Notes: a model not told the origin generated them from the sequence alone. DNA of 64,000 nt from Ralstonia sp. RRA (GCF_037023145.1 NZ_CP146094.1:1-64000); one strand, 5' to 3'. Numbered from the stretch's first letter, positions 33,743 through 42,690 are shown. Translations and numbers: made by a program.

Positions 33743-33807
33743 CCCTTCGGGGGGACATCACGCTCCCCTCAAGGGGCATGGTGTCTTCCATCAATCAGGA
33801 GACATCA
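33743..33807 (+). promoter_or_regulatory. Leader B5: RBS-switch RNA
   Basis: Outer CCCUU/AAGGG; inner GGGGA/UCCCC. Loop strand GACAUCA (33754-33760) pairs over 7 positions with UGGUGUC (33779-33785). The alternative is UGGUGUCU..CC with GGAGACAUCA, covering the ribosome site just before AUG. The loop (GGGACAUCA) is almost a copy of the ribosome-site segment GGAGACAUCA. Confidence 0.85.
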
Positions 33808-34629
33808 ATGAACCATTTCATCGACTGCATGGAGCAGTACTGGGCGTCCTACAAGGATCTCATGCTGCAGCAGGCTCGCGACCGTCTGGAGCTTGACCAT
33901 CGCTACAAGGTAGAACTGGCAATGGCCAGCGACGCCGCTCACGCGAGCCCCTCTTCCGAGTACGTAACACGTGCCGCGGAGGACGGGATCGAGTCAGCGG
34001 CCTGGCGGCTTATTCAAGAGTTGCTCGCCCATGCAGTCCGGGAGTTTTCTCCAAACCCAGCGACACCTTTAGAGCTGCACAGCAAAGAACTGATCGATGA
34101 ACTTGGGTATCGGGCAAAGCCCGGATCCTTTAGCCCAAGCGGCCTGTGGAGCGCACTCGAGGCGAAGTACAGGGATGGCATCGGTCACACACTCGCCTAC
34201 AAGAAACGCGGCGAATCGCTTGGGAAGTACTTCTCTCTCTCCGCGGGGGACGACGTACTCACCAAGAATGGCTGCATTCAGCTCACGCGGGATATTCGCT
34301 ACGTGGACAAGTCCTACAGCGTGCCGGTGCTCGGTCATGCCGAGAGCGAAACACTCCGGCTGGAAGTGCTCCCAGCGCTTGCTAGCTTTGCAATTTGGGC
34401 GGGCAAACCTGGATTGGCAGAGGACATCGCCAAATTGGTACCGCATTTCAGCTACCCAGCTGGCGTTAAGTCCCGTGAGGCTTTCAAACTTGGCTCCGCG
34501 CAGGAAGGTCGAATCAAGCTCGTGACCTACCAAACGTCATTCGAGTGGATGTTCGAGCGCCCTGTTGCAGAACCGCTTGCCCTCTTCCTGGGCGAGTTCT
34601 ATTTCGCGCCGCTACAAACGGCAGATTGA
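33808..34629 (+). CDS. Hypothetical protein, paralogue 1 of a tandem pair, 273 aa
   Basis: ATG 33808 after AGGAG. The same length as the next gene and aligned with it end to end: EQYWASYKDLMLQQARDRLE versus TQKYWEEVAQTILGHG, REFSPNPATPLELH versus NEYSPSSSSRLEIN, and FLGEFYFAPL versus FLGEFGFTPV. Soluble mixed alpha/beta protein with no known motif. Made from the same transcript as a DNA methyltransferase-helicase, so a role in DNA handling or defence is possible but unproven. Confidence 0.75.
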   Translation: MNHFIDCMEQYWASYKDLMLQQARDRLELDHRYKVELAMASDAAHASPSSEYVTRAAEDGIESAAWRLIQELLAHAVREFSPNPATPLELHSKELIDELGYRAKPGSFSPSGLWSALEAKYRDGIGHTLAYKKRGESLGKYFSLSAGDDVLTKNGCIQLTRDIRYVDKSYSVPVLGHAESETLRLEVLPALASFAIWAGKPGLAEDIAKLVPHFSYPAGVKSREAFKLGSAQEGRIKLVTYQTSFEWMFERPVAEPLALFLGEFYFAPLQTAD

Positions 34630-34679
34630 GTCCGGGTAGGACGCTTCTACCAGACACTGCAAGGTGCATTGCACCGTAA

Positions 34680-34743
34680 CCCTAGAGGGACACATGCGCC
34701 CTTGGGGGGCCGTGTGTTTCTCCCAAAACCGCTGGAGAAAAAC
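34680..34743 (+). promoter_or_regulatory. Leader B6: RBS-switch RNA
   Basis: Outer CCC/GGG; inner AGGG/CCCU. Loop ACACAUG (34690-34696) pairs over 7 positions with CGUGUGU (34711-34717). The alternative UUUCUCC/GGAGAAA hides the ribosome site. Confidence 0.85.
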
Positions 34744-35565
34744 ATGGAAGTTCGTGAACTGATCGATGCCACCCAGAAGTACTGGGAAGAAGTTGCTCAA
34801 ACAATTCTGGGGCATGGAAAGGAAATCACTCGTCTGCGCAAAGTCGAAACTGCGATGTTCGGAAGCGAACGCTTCATGACCGCTCTTCCGGAGTACGACG
34901 AGATCGACCAACGCAAGCATCTGCGTAAAGCCGCAACCGGGCTGATGCAAAGGCTGACTCAAGTCGCGATCAACGAGTACTCTCCGAGTTCCTCGTCTCG
35001 ACTCGAAATCAACTGGAGCGAAATCGCTGAAGCTGTTGGTTTTTCCGATGAGAAGCGGACGGAGTTCGATGCACACGTCTTCTGGCAGGAACTTGAGAAG
35101 CGGTACGGTGGAGGCAATGGCGCAAAGAATGCGTACCAGCAAGCCTCTTCTGTCCTTATCGATGAGTTCCGCATCAAGCCAGAGACGGGCGTCGAGCGCC
35201 GCAGAGGCGGGATCGTTCTCAATCTCGACATTCGTGCCACGCAGAAGTACAGCACTCGCTACACCATCGACTGGGGTAACGCCCAACGGCTGACTCGTAC
35301 GCTGATTGCCCTGAAGTCGTTTGCTTCTTGGGGCGACATGTTTGCGCTTCAGCACGGCATGAGTACGTTCCTGAACGTGTGGTCACAACGTGGTGATCAG
35401 GTGCACTCGCGCGAGGCATTTACCTACGGCAACGTCGAAGGTGGCCAAATCAAAATAACCACCTTCTACAACCGGTTCGAGTTTGCATTCGATGCTAAGG
35501 CGTCCGAGAAGCTGCAACTCTTCCTCGGTGAGTTCGGCTTTACGCCGGTATCGGAGGCAGCATGA
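34744..35565 (+). CDS. Hypothetical protein, paralogue 2 of a tandem pair, 273 aa
   Basis: ATG 34744, GGAG 5 nt upstream. Exactly as long as its neighbour and clearly homologous to it, with the conserved C-terminal block REAFTYGNVEGGQIKITTFY then FEFAFDAKASEKLQLFLGEF. Overlaps the methyltransferase-helicase start by 4 nt (ATGA), so coupled to it. Each paralogue has its own leader B, which suggests their ratio is set translationally. Function unknown. Confidence 0.75.
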   Translation: MEVRELIDATQKYWEEVAQTILGHGKEITRLRKVETAMFGSERFMTALPEYDEIDQRKHLRKAATGLMQRLTQVAINEYSPSSSSRLEINWSEIAEAVGFSDEKRTEFDAHVFWQELEKRYGGGNGAKNAYQQASSVLIDEFRIKPETGVERRRGGIVLNLDIRATQKYSTRYTIDWGNAQRLTRTLIALKSFASWGDMFALQHGMSTFLNVWSQRGDQVHSREAFTYGNVEGGQIKITTFYNRFEFAFDAKASEKLQLFLGEFGFTPVSEAA

Positions 35566-38500
35566 GCTGGGCAAGCAGCTTGCTCGAGATCCGATCAAAA
35601 GGATCAATGACGGCAAAAGCGGGCTCACTTGCCGGGCTTCACGAAGCTCGACAAGTCCACCAAAGTCAGTTCTTCACCACTGTGGCACTGTCGCAGTTCT
35701 GTTGGCGCCTTGTGGAACCGTCGATGAACAGGATCGCGGAAGAAGAAGGCATTGCTGAAGGAAAGGCGCTGAAGCTGAGCGTGCTCGACAACAGCGTCGG
35801 CAGCGGGCGATTGCTGCACTGGGCAAACCCTGAAATCCACTCGCTGTACGGGGTGGACGTCGATGAGGGTTGTATTGCAGCGCTAGGAGAGGCTGCAAGG
35901 GAGGCAGGGTTCACGTATGAATTCATCCATACAGGAATGGAATCGATCCGGCCGAAAGATTTTGACGTTTGCCTGATCAATCCGCCCTTCTCTATCAACC
36001 TTCAGAGCCCGTTCCTGGCGCCATACGAGTGCACTTCGTACGGGGCCTTTGGCCCCAGCACGAGCGCGCGCAGTGATGAGTATGCACTTTACCAAGCGCT
36101 TAGCGCGGCAAAGTGGGTTGTCGCGATACTGCCAACGACACTGGCCGACGAGGTCTACCTCAAATCGGTCAATGAGCACTCCAAGCATCAGTTCCGACGA
36201 CTGCTGGCGATGTACGACATGCCGCAAGACGTTTTCCGGGAGGAAAACGCAACTGTTCGCGTGACCGTGGCACTGTTTGACACGGCCTTTCACGCAATGC
36301 CCGCCACACGGCAACGCGTAACTGACCTTAGCGCAGCTGTGGAGGCTCCAAGCTTGTTTGGAGGCATCCGCCGCGAGCCTCGGCTCAAGCACTTGGAATC
36401 GGAGAAATCGGGGCCTGCTATCAGCCGGCCCGTCACAGGCGATCCCGCTGTTCGGGTGTGCCATGACGGCCGTTGGATCAAGCTGAAGTTCAGGTGTGGG
36501 CTGACAGAAGCACTCGTGCTGAACGCGGTATACCAAGACCGCATCGGCGCCCACAGGCCCCACGAGGAACACCGATATCCGCGCGAAGTGAAATACGTTG
36601 GTCAAGGTGTCCTGGACCTGCAGATCCATCTAGCACAGCCGGATCCGATGAAGAGCTTTTGGGACTTCATCGCAGTCATTGGACGTGCGGGCGGTACTCC
36701 GGTAGTCGATGCCGGCTTGCTTCGCTACCTGCGGAGTCAGATCAAGGTGACGGCGACGCAGAAGACGCCTTTCCGACATACAGTGCTGATGCCTGGCACG
36801 GGTTCCGACACTGAGGGGCCGATGCAGGGAACCGCCAAGAAGGATCATCTGGTCGATCCTACGAAATGGGGATCTGCAGTGATCAAAGCCGGTACCACGG
36901 TCAGCTTCGTGGAGGTCGAGCACGGCAGGCATCGTTTCGAGTACCAAGGGAAGCAATACGTCCTGCCATACGAGGACATCTTGGCGCGCTTCGATTTGAT
37001 CCAGAAGGAGGCGGCATCAGAATGGAAAGAGGTCTACCCAGGCCTCGCCGTTCAGAATCCGGAGCTTGCTGCAGTCTGGCGGGCTCGGATCCGCTCTCTC
37101 GGGATCGATACCTGGCTGACTCGCGGATATCAGGTCGACGACCTGGTGGAACTGGCACTGAAGCGGGGCGGCGTGGTTGCCTGGGCTATGGCTCTAGGCA
37201 AAGCTCGCGCAGCGCTGGCGATTGCCTTGCTTCTTGGGGGCAAACATTCGCTGGTCGTTCTCAAGGCGGCCTTGGTCGACGAGATGCTGATCGAGATCCG
37301 CAAGATTTGCCTTGATGGCGAACTCTGGCAGGTGATCGAGACGCCGGCGCATCTGCAGTCCCTGCGTCGGATCAACATCATTTCGGTGGATCGGCTGAAA
37401 GCTCCCATTACTCCAGAGCGGCCGCGCATGACGTACGCCAAGAAGTTGAGGCGACGCGTCGGCACGATTATTCCCGACGAGGCTCATTTTCTCGGGAACA
37501 TCGATACCGATCAAACCGGCGCCGTTTGGCAGGTGTCGGCGAAGCGCAAGTTCCCACTCACCGGTACGCCGGCGGGCAACTATCCGCGCGACTGTCACGG
37601 TCTATTGGCATTCGCAGGGGGAGATGGAACAGCGGCCCAGCCGTACGGGTATCGCCGGTACTACCTTGACCCCAGTCTGCGCCACTCCATGGCACTGGCT
37701 GAGCGAGGTATTGATCGCGTGTTGAACACGTTCTGTGAGTTTGTCTGGGTCACCCGCGAGTTCGAAGATGAACTCAAGGGTGCAAAGCGCGAAGTACCCC
37801 GGATCGCCAACCTAGCTGAATACCGCAGGATGTTGGCACCGTGGATCAAGCGCCGCGTGGCCAAGGAACCCGACGTAGCTTCGTGCGTCTCGATTCCTGA
37901 GCCGACACCAGAGACACACCTGATTGAATTCGACATGGACCATCTTCTGCATTACCTGGTCGTGTCGGAGGACTTCTCCAAGTGGTATCTGGAAGGTCTT
38001 GACGAAGGGAAGCGAAACAACCTCGTCACCATTCTTGCTCGCATCAAGGCTGTGGAGATTGCCAACAATTTCCCGCAGCATCCGAAGGCGACCAAGGGGT
38101 ATGCACCTCTGACGAGCAAGCAACGCTTCTGTATCGACAAGATTGAAGAGCTCGTGGATCTGCGTAGGCGGCCAATAATGTTCACCGGCTACCCCGGGAA
38201 TGCAGAACTGGTTGCACGCCACTTAGCCAAGCGCCACATCGATTCAGTGGTGATCCACGGCGGCAAGACGATCAAACGTCGGAACGCCGAGTTCGAGGAG
38301 CGATTTCGGAAAGGAACAGTTCCGGTTGCTTTGGTGACATACGGCAGTATCGGGGAAGGCACCAACATCCCTCAATGCAGTGACGTGCTACTGGCTGACA
38401 AAAGCTGGTCCGCACGAAAGGAGAGTCAGGCGATCGCCCGGGCGCTGCGCGACGAGAACGAGTGGGATGAAGTGAAGGTGCACCACGCCATCACCGAACA

Positions 38501-38729
38501 CTCAATCGATTCGTATATGCAACAAGTAGTGTCCTATAAGGCCGACAGCTTCAACGCCGGCTTCGATTGGGGCACGCCGACCACGTTCGATCAGGAATTC
38601 CTGCACATGGACGTGATCTTCCGGCGATTCTGCAGTGACCTGTCCAAGCTAGTGGGCGTTCACGCGCTCGATCTACGCAAGTATCTCGAAAAGGAGGTGT
38701 CGCATGCTCAGCAACGCATCGCGGCTTAA
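35562..38729 (+). CDS. N6-adenine-type methyltransferase / SF2 helicase fusion, 1055 aa
   Basis: The N-terminal third is a class I methyltransferase: LDNSVGSGRLLHWA (residues 75-88, SAM motif I) and CLINPPFSIN (NPPF at 140-143, the D/N-P-P-F catalytic motif of N6-adenine enzymes). The C-terminal half is a superfamily 2 helicase: Walker-A-like AMALGKARAAL (about 543), IIPDEAHFLG (about 639), KFPLTGTPAGN (about 667), PIMFTGYPGN and a motif V/VI region GSIGEGTNIPQ ... ESQAIARALRDE. The Walker A loop lacks the usual GKT (GKA), as in some strawberry-notch-like phage/plasmid proteins. Cytoplasmic DNA-modifying or DNA-remodelling enzyme. Confidence 0.85.
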   Translation: MSWASSLLEIRSKGSMTAKAGSLAGLHEARQVHQSQFFTTVALSQFCWRLVEPSMNRIAEEEGIAEGKALKLSVLDNSVGSGRLLHWANPEIHSLYGVDVDEGCIAALGEAAREAGFTYEFIHTGMESIRPKDFDVCLINPPFSINLQSPFLAPYECTSYGAFGPSTSARSDEYALYQALSAAKWVVAILPTTLADEVYLKSVNEHSKHQFRRLLAMYDMPQDVFREENATVRVTVALFDTAFHAMPATRQRVTDLSAAVEAPSLFGGIRREPRLKHLESEKSGPAISRPVTGDPAVRVCHDGRWIKLKFRCGLTEALVLNAVYQDRIGAHRPHEEHRYPREVKYVGQGVLDLQIHLAQPDPMKSFWDFIAVIGRAGGTPVVDAGLLRYLRSQIKVTATQKTPFRHTVLMPGTGSDTEGPMQGTAKKDHLVDPTKWGSAVIKAGTTVSFVEVEHGRHRFEYQGKQYVLPYEDILARFDLIQKEAASEWKEVYPGLAVQNPELAAVWRARIRSLGIDTWLTRGYQVDDLVELALKRGGVVAWAMALGKARAALAIALLLGGKHSLVVLKAALVDEMLIEIRKICLDGELWQVIETPAHLQSLRRINIISVDRLKAPITPERPRMTYAKKLRRRVGTIIPDEAHFLGNIDTDQTGAVWQVSAKRKFPLTGTPAGNYPRDCHGLLAFAGGDGTAAQPYGYRRYYLDPSLRHSMALAERGIDRVLNTFCEFVWVTREFEDELKGAKREVPRIANLAEYRRMLAPWIKRRVAKEPDVASCVSIPEPTPETHLIEFDMDHLLHYLVVSEDFSKWYLEGLDEGKRNNLVTILARIKAVEIANNFPQHPKATKGYAPLTSKQRFCIDKIEELVDLRRRPIMFTGYPGNAELVARHLAKRHIDSVVIHGGKTIKRRNAEFEERFRKGTVPVALVTYGSIGEGTNIPQCSDVLLADKSWSARKESQAIARALRDENEWDEVKVHHAITEHSIDSYMQQVVSYKADSFNAGFDWGTPTTFDQEFLHMDVIFRRFCSDLSKLVGVHALDLRKYLEKEVSHAQQRIAA

Positions 38730-38964
38730 GCCGATTCTCCCCACGGTCTCAATCGGGAGCGAATCGGTTGTGATCCGGAGACCCGGTCAGTCCCAGCCCG
38801 TTGTCGCCAACATTCTTGGCACATTCAAGGATGGGAACGGCCAGGTGAGCCGGGTTGTACTCGATCGGCTGGTCCACCGGCTAGCCGAGAGCGAGTACGA
38901 AGGTTGGCGGTGCTCCGGTGCAGTGGTAACAGAGCTACACCGCGCGCAGGAAGCCGACGACTAG
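38704..38964 (+). CDS. Hypothetical protein, 86 aa
   Basis: ATG 38704 overlaps the end of the methyltransferase-helicase by 26 nt; AAGGAGG lies just upstream. Beta-rich start (ILPTVSIGSESVVIRRPG), last gene of the operon. Function unknown. Confidence 0.65.
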   Translation: MLSNASRLKPILPTVSIGSESVVIRRPGQSQPVVANILGTFKDGNGQVSRVVLDRLVHRLAESEYEGWRCSGAVVTELHRAQEADD

Positions 38965-38979
38965 CAACAGCAGAAGCGC

Positions 38980-39013
38980 AACGCCCCGGGGACATCCCTG
39001 GGGCGTTTTTTTT
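38980..39013 (+). terminator. Intrinsic terminator
   Basis: AACGCCCC ... GGGGCGTT stem followed by a run of T, 16 nt after the 38964 stop. Strong rho-independent form ending the plus-strand operon. Confidence 0.92.
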
Positions 39014-39137
39014 GGGCGAGCGAAACTACAGCTCAGATTGCCGCGAAAGCAGCAAAGCGCTGGGGAGGGAAAACATCTGGAAGTGGGGGGGACTGCAGGT
39101 AGGAGGAGAGGAGGTTTCAATTGTGCTGGGAAGGACA

Positions 39138-39163
39138 CCACCATCCCGCAAGCGGGATGGTGG
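39138..39163. terminator. Perfect hairpin between convergent operons
   Basis: CCACCATCCCGC-aa-GCGGGATGGTGG, a 12-bp perfect stem, downstream of the minus-strand gene ending at 39190. No T-run on either side, so it may act as a 3'-end stabiliser or a rho-assisted stop. Confidence 0.6.
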
Positions 39164-39189
39164 AGACCTGAACGGCACTGGCCAACAGA

Positions 39190-39327
39190 TCAGGCCACGG
39201 AAACGGTCACCCATTTGCCGTTGACCTTGATATCAGTCAGCACAGAACCATTGAGCCGGTAGACGCGGCGCGAATCCGTTGTCGAAATCACGTGCCTGCG
39301 GCTTTGAGCCTCGAACGAGGTGTACAT
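39190..39327 (-). CDS. Small protein, 45 aa
   Basis: ATG 39327 (MYTSFEAQSRRHVISTTDSR) with AAGGAG 7 nt upstream and a full leader B in front, which argues that this short frame is real. Beta-type basic protein ending VNGKWVTVSVA. Function unknown. Confidence 0.6.
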   Translation of the reverse strand: MYTSFEAQSRRHVISTTDSRRVYRLNGSVLTDIKVNGKWVTVSVA

Positions 39328-39395
39328 GGTGGAACTCCTTTCGGTTGAAGGGAGCGCCACTGCCCCTACCGGGACAATGGAGCCCCGGATGGGAA
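39328..39395 (-). promoter_or_regulatory. Leader B7: RBS-switch RNA
   Basis: Outer CCC/GGG; inner CCGGG/CCCGG. Loop GCUCCAUUG pairs at 8 of 9 positions with CAGUGGCGC. The alternative GUGG..CUCC with GGAG..CCAC covers the ribosome site. Confidence 0.8.
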
Positions 39396-39404
39396 CGACG
39401 TACA

Positions 39405-39932
39405 TCAGCGCAAAGCGAGTGTTGCAACCTGCGTGATCTTGCCCAGAATCCTCTTGTAGAAGGGTTCGGACTTGATAAACGGCGCGGTGTAGACCCACTT
39501 GCCAGTTTCAGCCAGTTGAAGGTGACGCTCGCGCGCCTCAGCAACCGGTTCTCGGAACATCTGCTCGGCCATCTTCGGTGCAACGATGACCTTCGTCTTC
39601 GTTGCAGTCGTTGGGGCCGGTTGGAACCCGAGATAACGGATCCACGAAAACCGCAACTGCTTGCGATCTTCAATGGAATCCACGAAGGCGACGACAGTCG
39701 CACCTTTGATCGTGGTGTGGAAGACCTGCAGTCGACGGATCAAATCCGCGTCATGCGTGGACTCCAGGCACCACTCGACAATCACCCCTGCCTGCTCATC
39801 CGAGCTAACGAAATTGCGGTACCCATAAGGAGCACCGCTGGATGTCATCGTCCATACGCGCTTTTCGCCTGATTCCAGAGCCTGACGAACGACAAAGGAA
39901 ACCAAGCGAGTGCGGAGCAATTTCTGAAACAT
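39405..39932 (-). CDS. Hypothetical protein, 175 aa
   Basis: ATG 39932 with TTGGAG upstream. Soluble, basic (FQKLLRTRLVSFVVRQALES at the start, FYKRILGKITQVATLALR at the end). Two proline/threonine-rich turns (QPAPTTATKTKVIVAPK) separate sub-domains. First gene of a two-gene operon with its own promoter. Function unknown. Confidence 0.65.
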   Translation of the reverse strand: MFQKLLRTRLVSFVVRQALESGEKRVWTMTSSGAPYGYRNFVSSDEQAGVIVEWCLESTHDADLIRRLQVFHTTIKGATVVAFVDSIEDRKQLRFSWIRYLGFQPAPTTATKTKVIVAPKMAEQMFREPVAEARERHLQLAETGKWVYTAPFIKSEPFYKRILGKITQVATLALR

Positions 39933-40000
39933 GTGGTTCTCCAAAGGAAACTTGGAGCCACCACGTCTCCCCAGGGGAAAAAGTGGCGCCCCGGGGGTGA
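39933..40000 (-). promoter_or_regulatory. Leader B8: RBS-switch RNA
   Basis: Outer CCCC/GGGG; inner GGGG/CCCC. Loop CGCCAC pairs with GUGGUG. The alternative GUGGU..CUCCAA with UUGGAG.ACCAC is a long hairpin that hides both the ribosome site and the bases next to AUG. Confidence 0.82.
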
Positions 40001-40126
40001 CAGACACACAATGGATGTGCGAGAAGACGATGCCAAACCGCGCAAATGCGATCGGACATCAAACAGGTGAAGAAGGCAGGTTGACATGCTCCCGAAAAAG
40101 GGAAAGGCAAGTCGCAACTACCAAAT

Positions 40127-40151
40127 GGCTAGATCGCGGCCCAGCTACCGG
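40127..40151 (-). promoter_or_regulatory. Leader A (b): AGCUGG-loop pseudoknot
   Basis: Minus strand: CGGU-AGCUGG-GCCG hairpin then CUAGCC. Bases 40001-40126 between this and leader B8 contain a small hairpin (CCCTTTTTCGGG) and no gene. Confidence 0.78.
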
Positions 40152-40203
40152 ACGCCGTGACACAAAGGTCAGGGAGGCGTCGGAGTGAAACAAAAGCACG
40201 CCA

Positions 40204-40233
40204 ATTTTACCTCGATGCGCTTCCAGATGGGAA
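40204..40233 (-). promoter_or_regulatory. Promoter with TTCC-N5-GGAA dyad (b)
   Basis: Minus strand: CACTTCCCATCTGGAAG dyad (40221-40233 core) then -10 TAAAAT (40204-40209). Starts right after the terminator of the neighbouring operon. Confidence 0.65.
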
Positions 40234-40280
40234 GTGGAAACGCTAGATCGTCAACACGACTGGATGCACCTCCCCGGCCC

Positions 40281-40319
40281 GAAAAAGAAAACCGCTCGAC
40301 GTGGGGACGTCGAACGGTT
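40281..40319 (-). terminator. Intrinsic terminator of the PAPS/NADAR operon
   Basis: Minus strand: AACCGTTCGACGT-cccc-ACGTCGAGCGGTT followed by TTCTTTTTC. Ends the operon whose last gene stops at 40339. Confidence 0.88.
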
Positions 40320-40338
40320 CTAAGGCGAAAACTTGGGA

Positions 40339-40719
40339 CTACTCTACTTCCGGTGGCGAGATCAGACCAAGGTCGATGCCTTCCTTGATGATGGCAACGA
40401 TGGCTTGATCTTCCGCGCCACCCTCCTTGCGCCACTCTTGCCATTGCTGCTGCCATTCTGCCTTCTGCGCGTCGGTTGCCGTTGCGAAAGCTGGATTGCA
40501 GTCGGCTGCCAAGAAAGGCGGATGATTCTCGAGCAGAGCCACACTCGGCACCTCCAAATAGCGAACATCGAAATGCTCCTCATCGGTGGTGCTGTGGGTC
40601 GTGTAAGAGTACCTACACGCACCCTGGTCGAAGTCATCGTCCTCGTAGGCGTGGTAGACGGTCACGTCCCGGTGCGTCAGAAACACTAGGGGCTTAACCC
40701 AGACTGTACTTGTCGGCAT
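40339..40719 (-). CDS. Hypothetical protein, 126 aa
   Basis: ATG 40719 with AAGGAG upstream. Contains VYHAYEDDDFDQGACRYSYT and a helical EWQQQWQEWRKEGG stretch. Acidic and soluble. Last gene of the operon containing the NADAR and PAPS-reductase-like proteins. Function unknown. Confidence 0.65.
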   Translation of the reverse strand: MPTSTVWVKPLVFLTHRDVTVYHAYEDDDFDQGACRYSYTTHSTTDEEHFDVRYLEVPSVALLENHPPFLAADCNPAFATATDAQKAEWQQQWQEWRKEGGAEDQAIVAIIKEGIDLGLISPPEVE

Positions 40720-40791
40720 AACAGACTCCTTGATGTATAAAAAGTCGCGGAGCTGCCCCTTTGCGGGGGATGCAGCCTCCCGCGAAGGATT
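40720..40791 (-). promoter_or_regulatory. Leader B9: RBS-switch RNA
   Basis: Outer CCUU/AAGG; inner GCGGG/CCCGC. Loop GCUGC pairs with GCAGC. The alternative GCAG-CUCC with GGAG-u-CUGU covers the ribosome site. The loop region GGAGGCUGCAU closely imitates the real site GGAGUCUGUUAU. Confidence 0.82.
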
Positions 40792-40862
40792 CGTATTGAT
40801 AATCGGGCTCACTGCACCCGTACAGCAAGCACTGCACTTATGAAGTACCGCGCTCCGGTTGG

Positions 40863-41537
40863 TTAGGAAAGCAACTTCGCCACGGCGAGCTTGATTTCCA
40901 GTTCACTCAGAACGAGACCGAGGATGTCACATGATTCTTCGAGCACCTCTTTGGCGTGCTCCTCTCCCGTGACTGAAAAGCCGTACTGCTTGCTTCGACT
41001 CTTCACATCTTCAACTGCAGAGTCGACATCCTTAATCGAGACGCCCCCCTCCAGGTTCGAGTAGCCCGCCAGAACGTACACATCTGACCAGCTCGCCTCG
41101 CAAGCATTGCAACCCATCTCTTGCGAGGCGGTACCTCCGTCCGCGTTGAACGAGTCGCCGCTGAGGTCCTCGGTACTTCCACACGACGGGCACTTACAGC
41201 CCTGGTGGGCAACGTACTGCTTGCCAGTCATTGCTCCAGCGAGCGGCGACCATACATCATCGATCACGTTCGCCGCAGGCAAGATGCTTTGCGCTTTCTC
41301 TTTGAACTTGGTGAGCGTGGAGATGACTTGGTCGACGTCAGCAAGGAACTTGTCGGAATTGCCGTCGGCTACCGCTGCGATCCAGTTCTCGACCAGTTCC
41401 TTTGCCGCGGCACGCGCAGCATAGCCAGGGAGATCCGCACCAAACAACGTCGCGCCTTCGGCACTACCATCACTGATGCTCACAACTGCATTGAGGCGAG
41501 CCGCAACGCTCTCCGCCAGTTTGATTACTCGATTCAT
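40863..41537 (-). CDS. Zinc-ribbon protein, 224 aa
   Basis: ATG 41537. The N-terminal 100 residues are helical (EWIAAVADGNSDKFLADVDQ-like region). Next comes a four-cysteine ribbon, CKCPSCGSTEDLSG ... MGCNACEASW (about residues 113-150), as in proteins that bind nucleic acid or protein partners. The C-terminal part is helical. Encoded between the PAPS-reductase-like and 126-aa genes. Function unknown. Confidence 0.68.
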   Translation of the reverse strand: MNRVIKLAESVAARLNAVVSISDGSAEGATLFGADLPGYAARAAAKELVENWIAAVADGNSDKFLADVDQVISTLTKFKEKAQSILPAANVIDDVWSPLAGAMTGKQYVAHQGCKCPSCGSTEDLSGDSFNADGGTASQEMGCNACEASWSDVYVLAGYSNLEGGVSIKDVDSAVEDVKSRSKQYGFSVTGEEHAKEVLEESCDILGLVLSELEIKLAVAKLLS

Positions 41538-41602
41538 ATTGCTTCTCCATTTTGTTTGCGAGAAGCGGCTCCCTTTGGGGGCTCGCCCCCGCATGGGTTG
41601 AA
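41538..41602 (-). promoter_or_regulatory. Leader B10: RBS-switch RNA
   Basis: Outer CCC/GGG; inner GGGGGC/GCCCCC. Loop GCGAG can pair with CUCGC nine bases beyond the outer stem, further away than in the other copies. The alternative GCUUCUC/GAGAAGC is a perfect 7-bp hairpin over the ribosome site. Confidence 0.72.
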
Positions 41603-41649
41603 CATGATGATCTACGCAGATCTGACGACCTGCGCAGGCACCCAGTTTT

Positions 41650-42690
41650 TCAAATCGGTCCGGTTGCCTCACCGTACGCGCCGGCGGGAAGCTCCCAGTG
41701 GCCATCGATAAGAATCGACTCGGTGTATTCGGTCCGTCCAGCAAGCTCGAAGTAGCGTTCGTCTGCCTGGTAAGGCGTTCCTTGAGCCGCACGGATCCGC
41801 ACCGAATCTCGGCGGTGGATCGTGACGCCGAACTGTTCCTCGTACTTAGCGATCCGCTCAAAGGCAGCCGGATAGTACTTCGCAATTGTCGCCCACTGGT
41901 CAGGAGACCCGAAGATGCAACTCCTGCACGAGCATCGTCCAAACCCACAGTAGTAGGCAGGATGTGCACGCACCCTATGCCGCTCGAAGATCTCCCAAAC
42001 CTGGCGTTCGGCCCAGCGATGAACAGGACGCCAGTGATCTACGTAACGCTTCACGCGCTGCCCGTCTCGATTGTCCGTGCGATCAGGCTCGAACATGCTG
42101 TAGCGGGCCCTAGAAGCCGACTCTTCCGCTCGTTCGCCCGTAACTACCAACGTCTTTCCCGACTGGAATCGGGATTCGGTTGTCATCACGCGCGCGAGCA
42201 CATCAATCTTCGTGTAAGCGCTGCACCAGCGAGTTGTTAGTGACGCAGAGACCTGGGGAAATTTCCTTCTGGTTCCCAGCTTTCCCCCATCACCGCCGCA
42301 GATCACCACTTCGCCGGCTTCGCTATCGAATGCAACCGGCGCTGTCCGCTGCTCCAAGCGCAACATTTCGCGCTCAAAGCCACCGACCTTCCAGCTGAAG
42401 TAGAGCCTCAGCCCAAACGCGCGTGCAAACGCTGCACAGTAGGCCTCGGTTACAGGCCAATCCATCAGTTCCGAGCCTTCTCGACCGTCAACCAGGTGGT
42501 GGTGGAGTTCGATCCTGTCTGGATCTACGCCCCGCTCGAGCAAGTGGAGGACACAAGCAACACTGTCCTTTCCCCCGCTGAATCCGACCACGAATCTGTC
42601 GTACGTAGCGAGGTCCGGTTCGACCGGCTCAGGCAAAGGCGTGACGACTTCGGTGATTGGCCAAAAGCCCATCTGTAAGTCGATGGACAT
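41650..42690 (-). CDS. PAPS-reductase-family PP-loop protein with Fe-S-type cysteines
   Basis: 346 residues. PP-loop FSGGKDSV (residues 37-44) binds ATP in this family; RWCSAYTKI (C156) and a cluster CGFGRCSCRSC (C248, C253, C255, C258) resemble the Fe-S site of DndC and related phage CysH-like proteins. Likely activates or transfers sulfur, or modifies nucleotides or tRNA/DNA, rather than assimilating sulfate. Neighbour of a NADAR protein in the same operon, which suggests a nucleotide-modification or defence role (inference). Confidence 0.85.
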   Translation of the reverse strand: MSIDLQMGFWPITEVVTPLPEPVEPDLATYDRFVVGFSGGKDSVACVLHLLERGVDPDRIELHHHLVDGREGSELMDWPVTEAYCAAFARAFGLRLYFSWKVGGFEREMLRLEQRTAPVAFDSEAGEVVICGGDGGKLGTRRKFPQVSASLTTRWCSAYTKIDVLARVMTTESRFQSGKTLVVTGERAEESASRARYSMFEPDRTDNRDGQRVKRYVDHWRPVHRWAERQVWEIFERHRVRAHPAYYCGFGRCSCRSCIFGSPDQWATIAKYYPAAFERIAKYEEQFGVTIHRRDSVRIRAAQGTPYQADERYFELAGRTEYTESILIDGHWELPAGAYGEATGPI

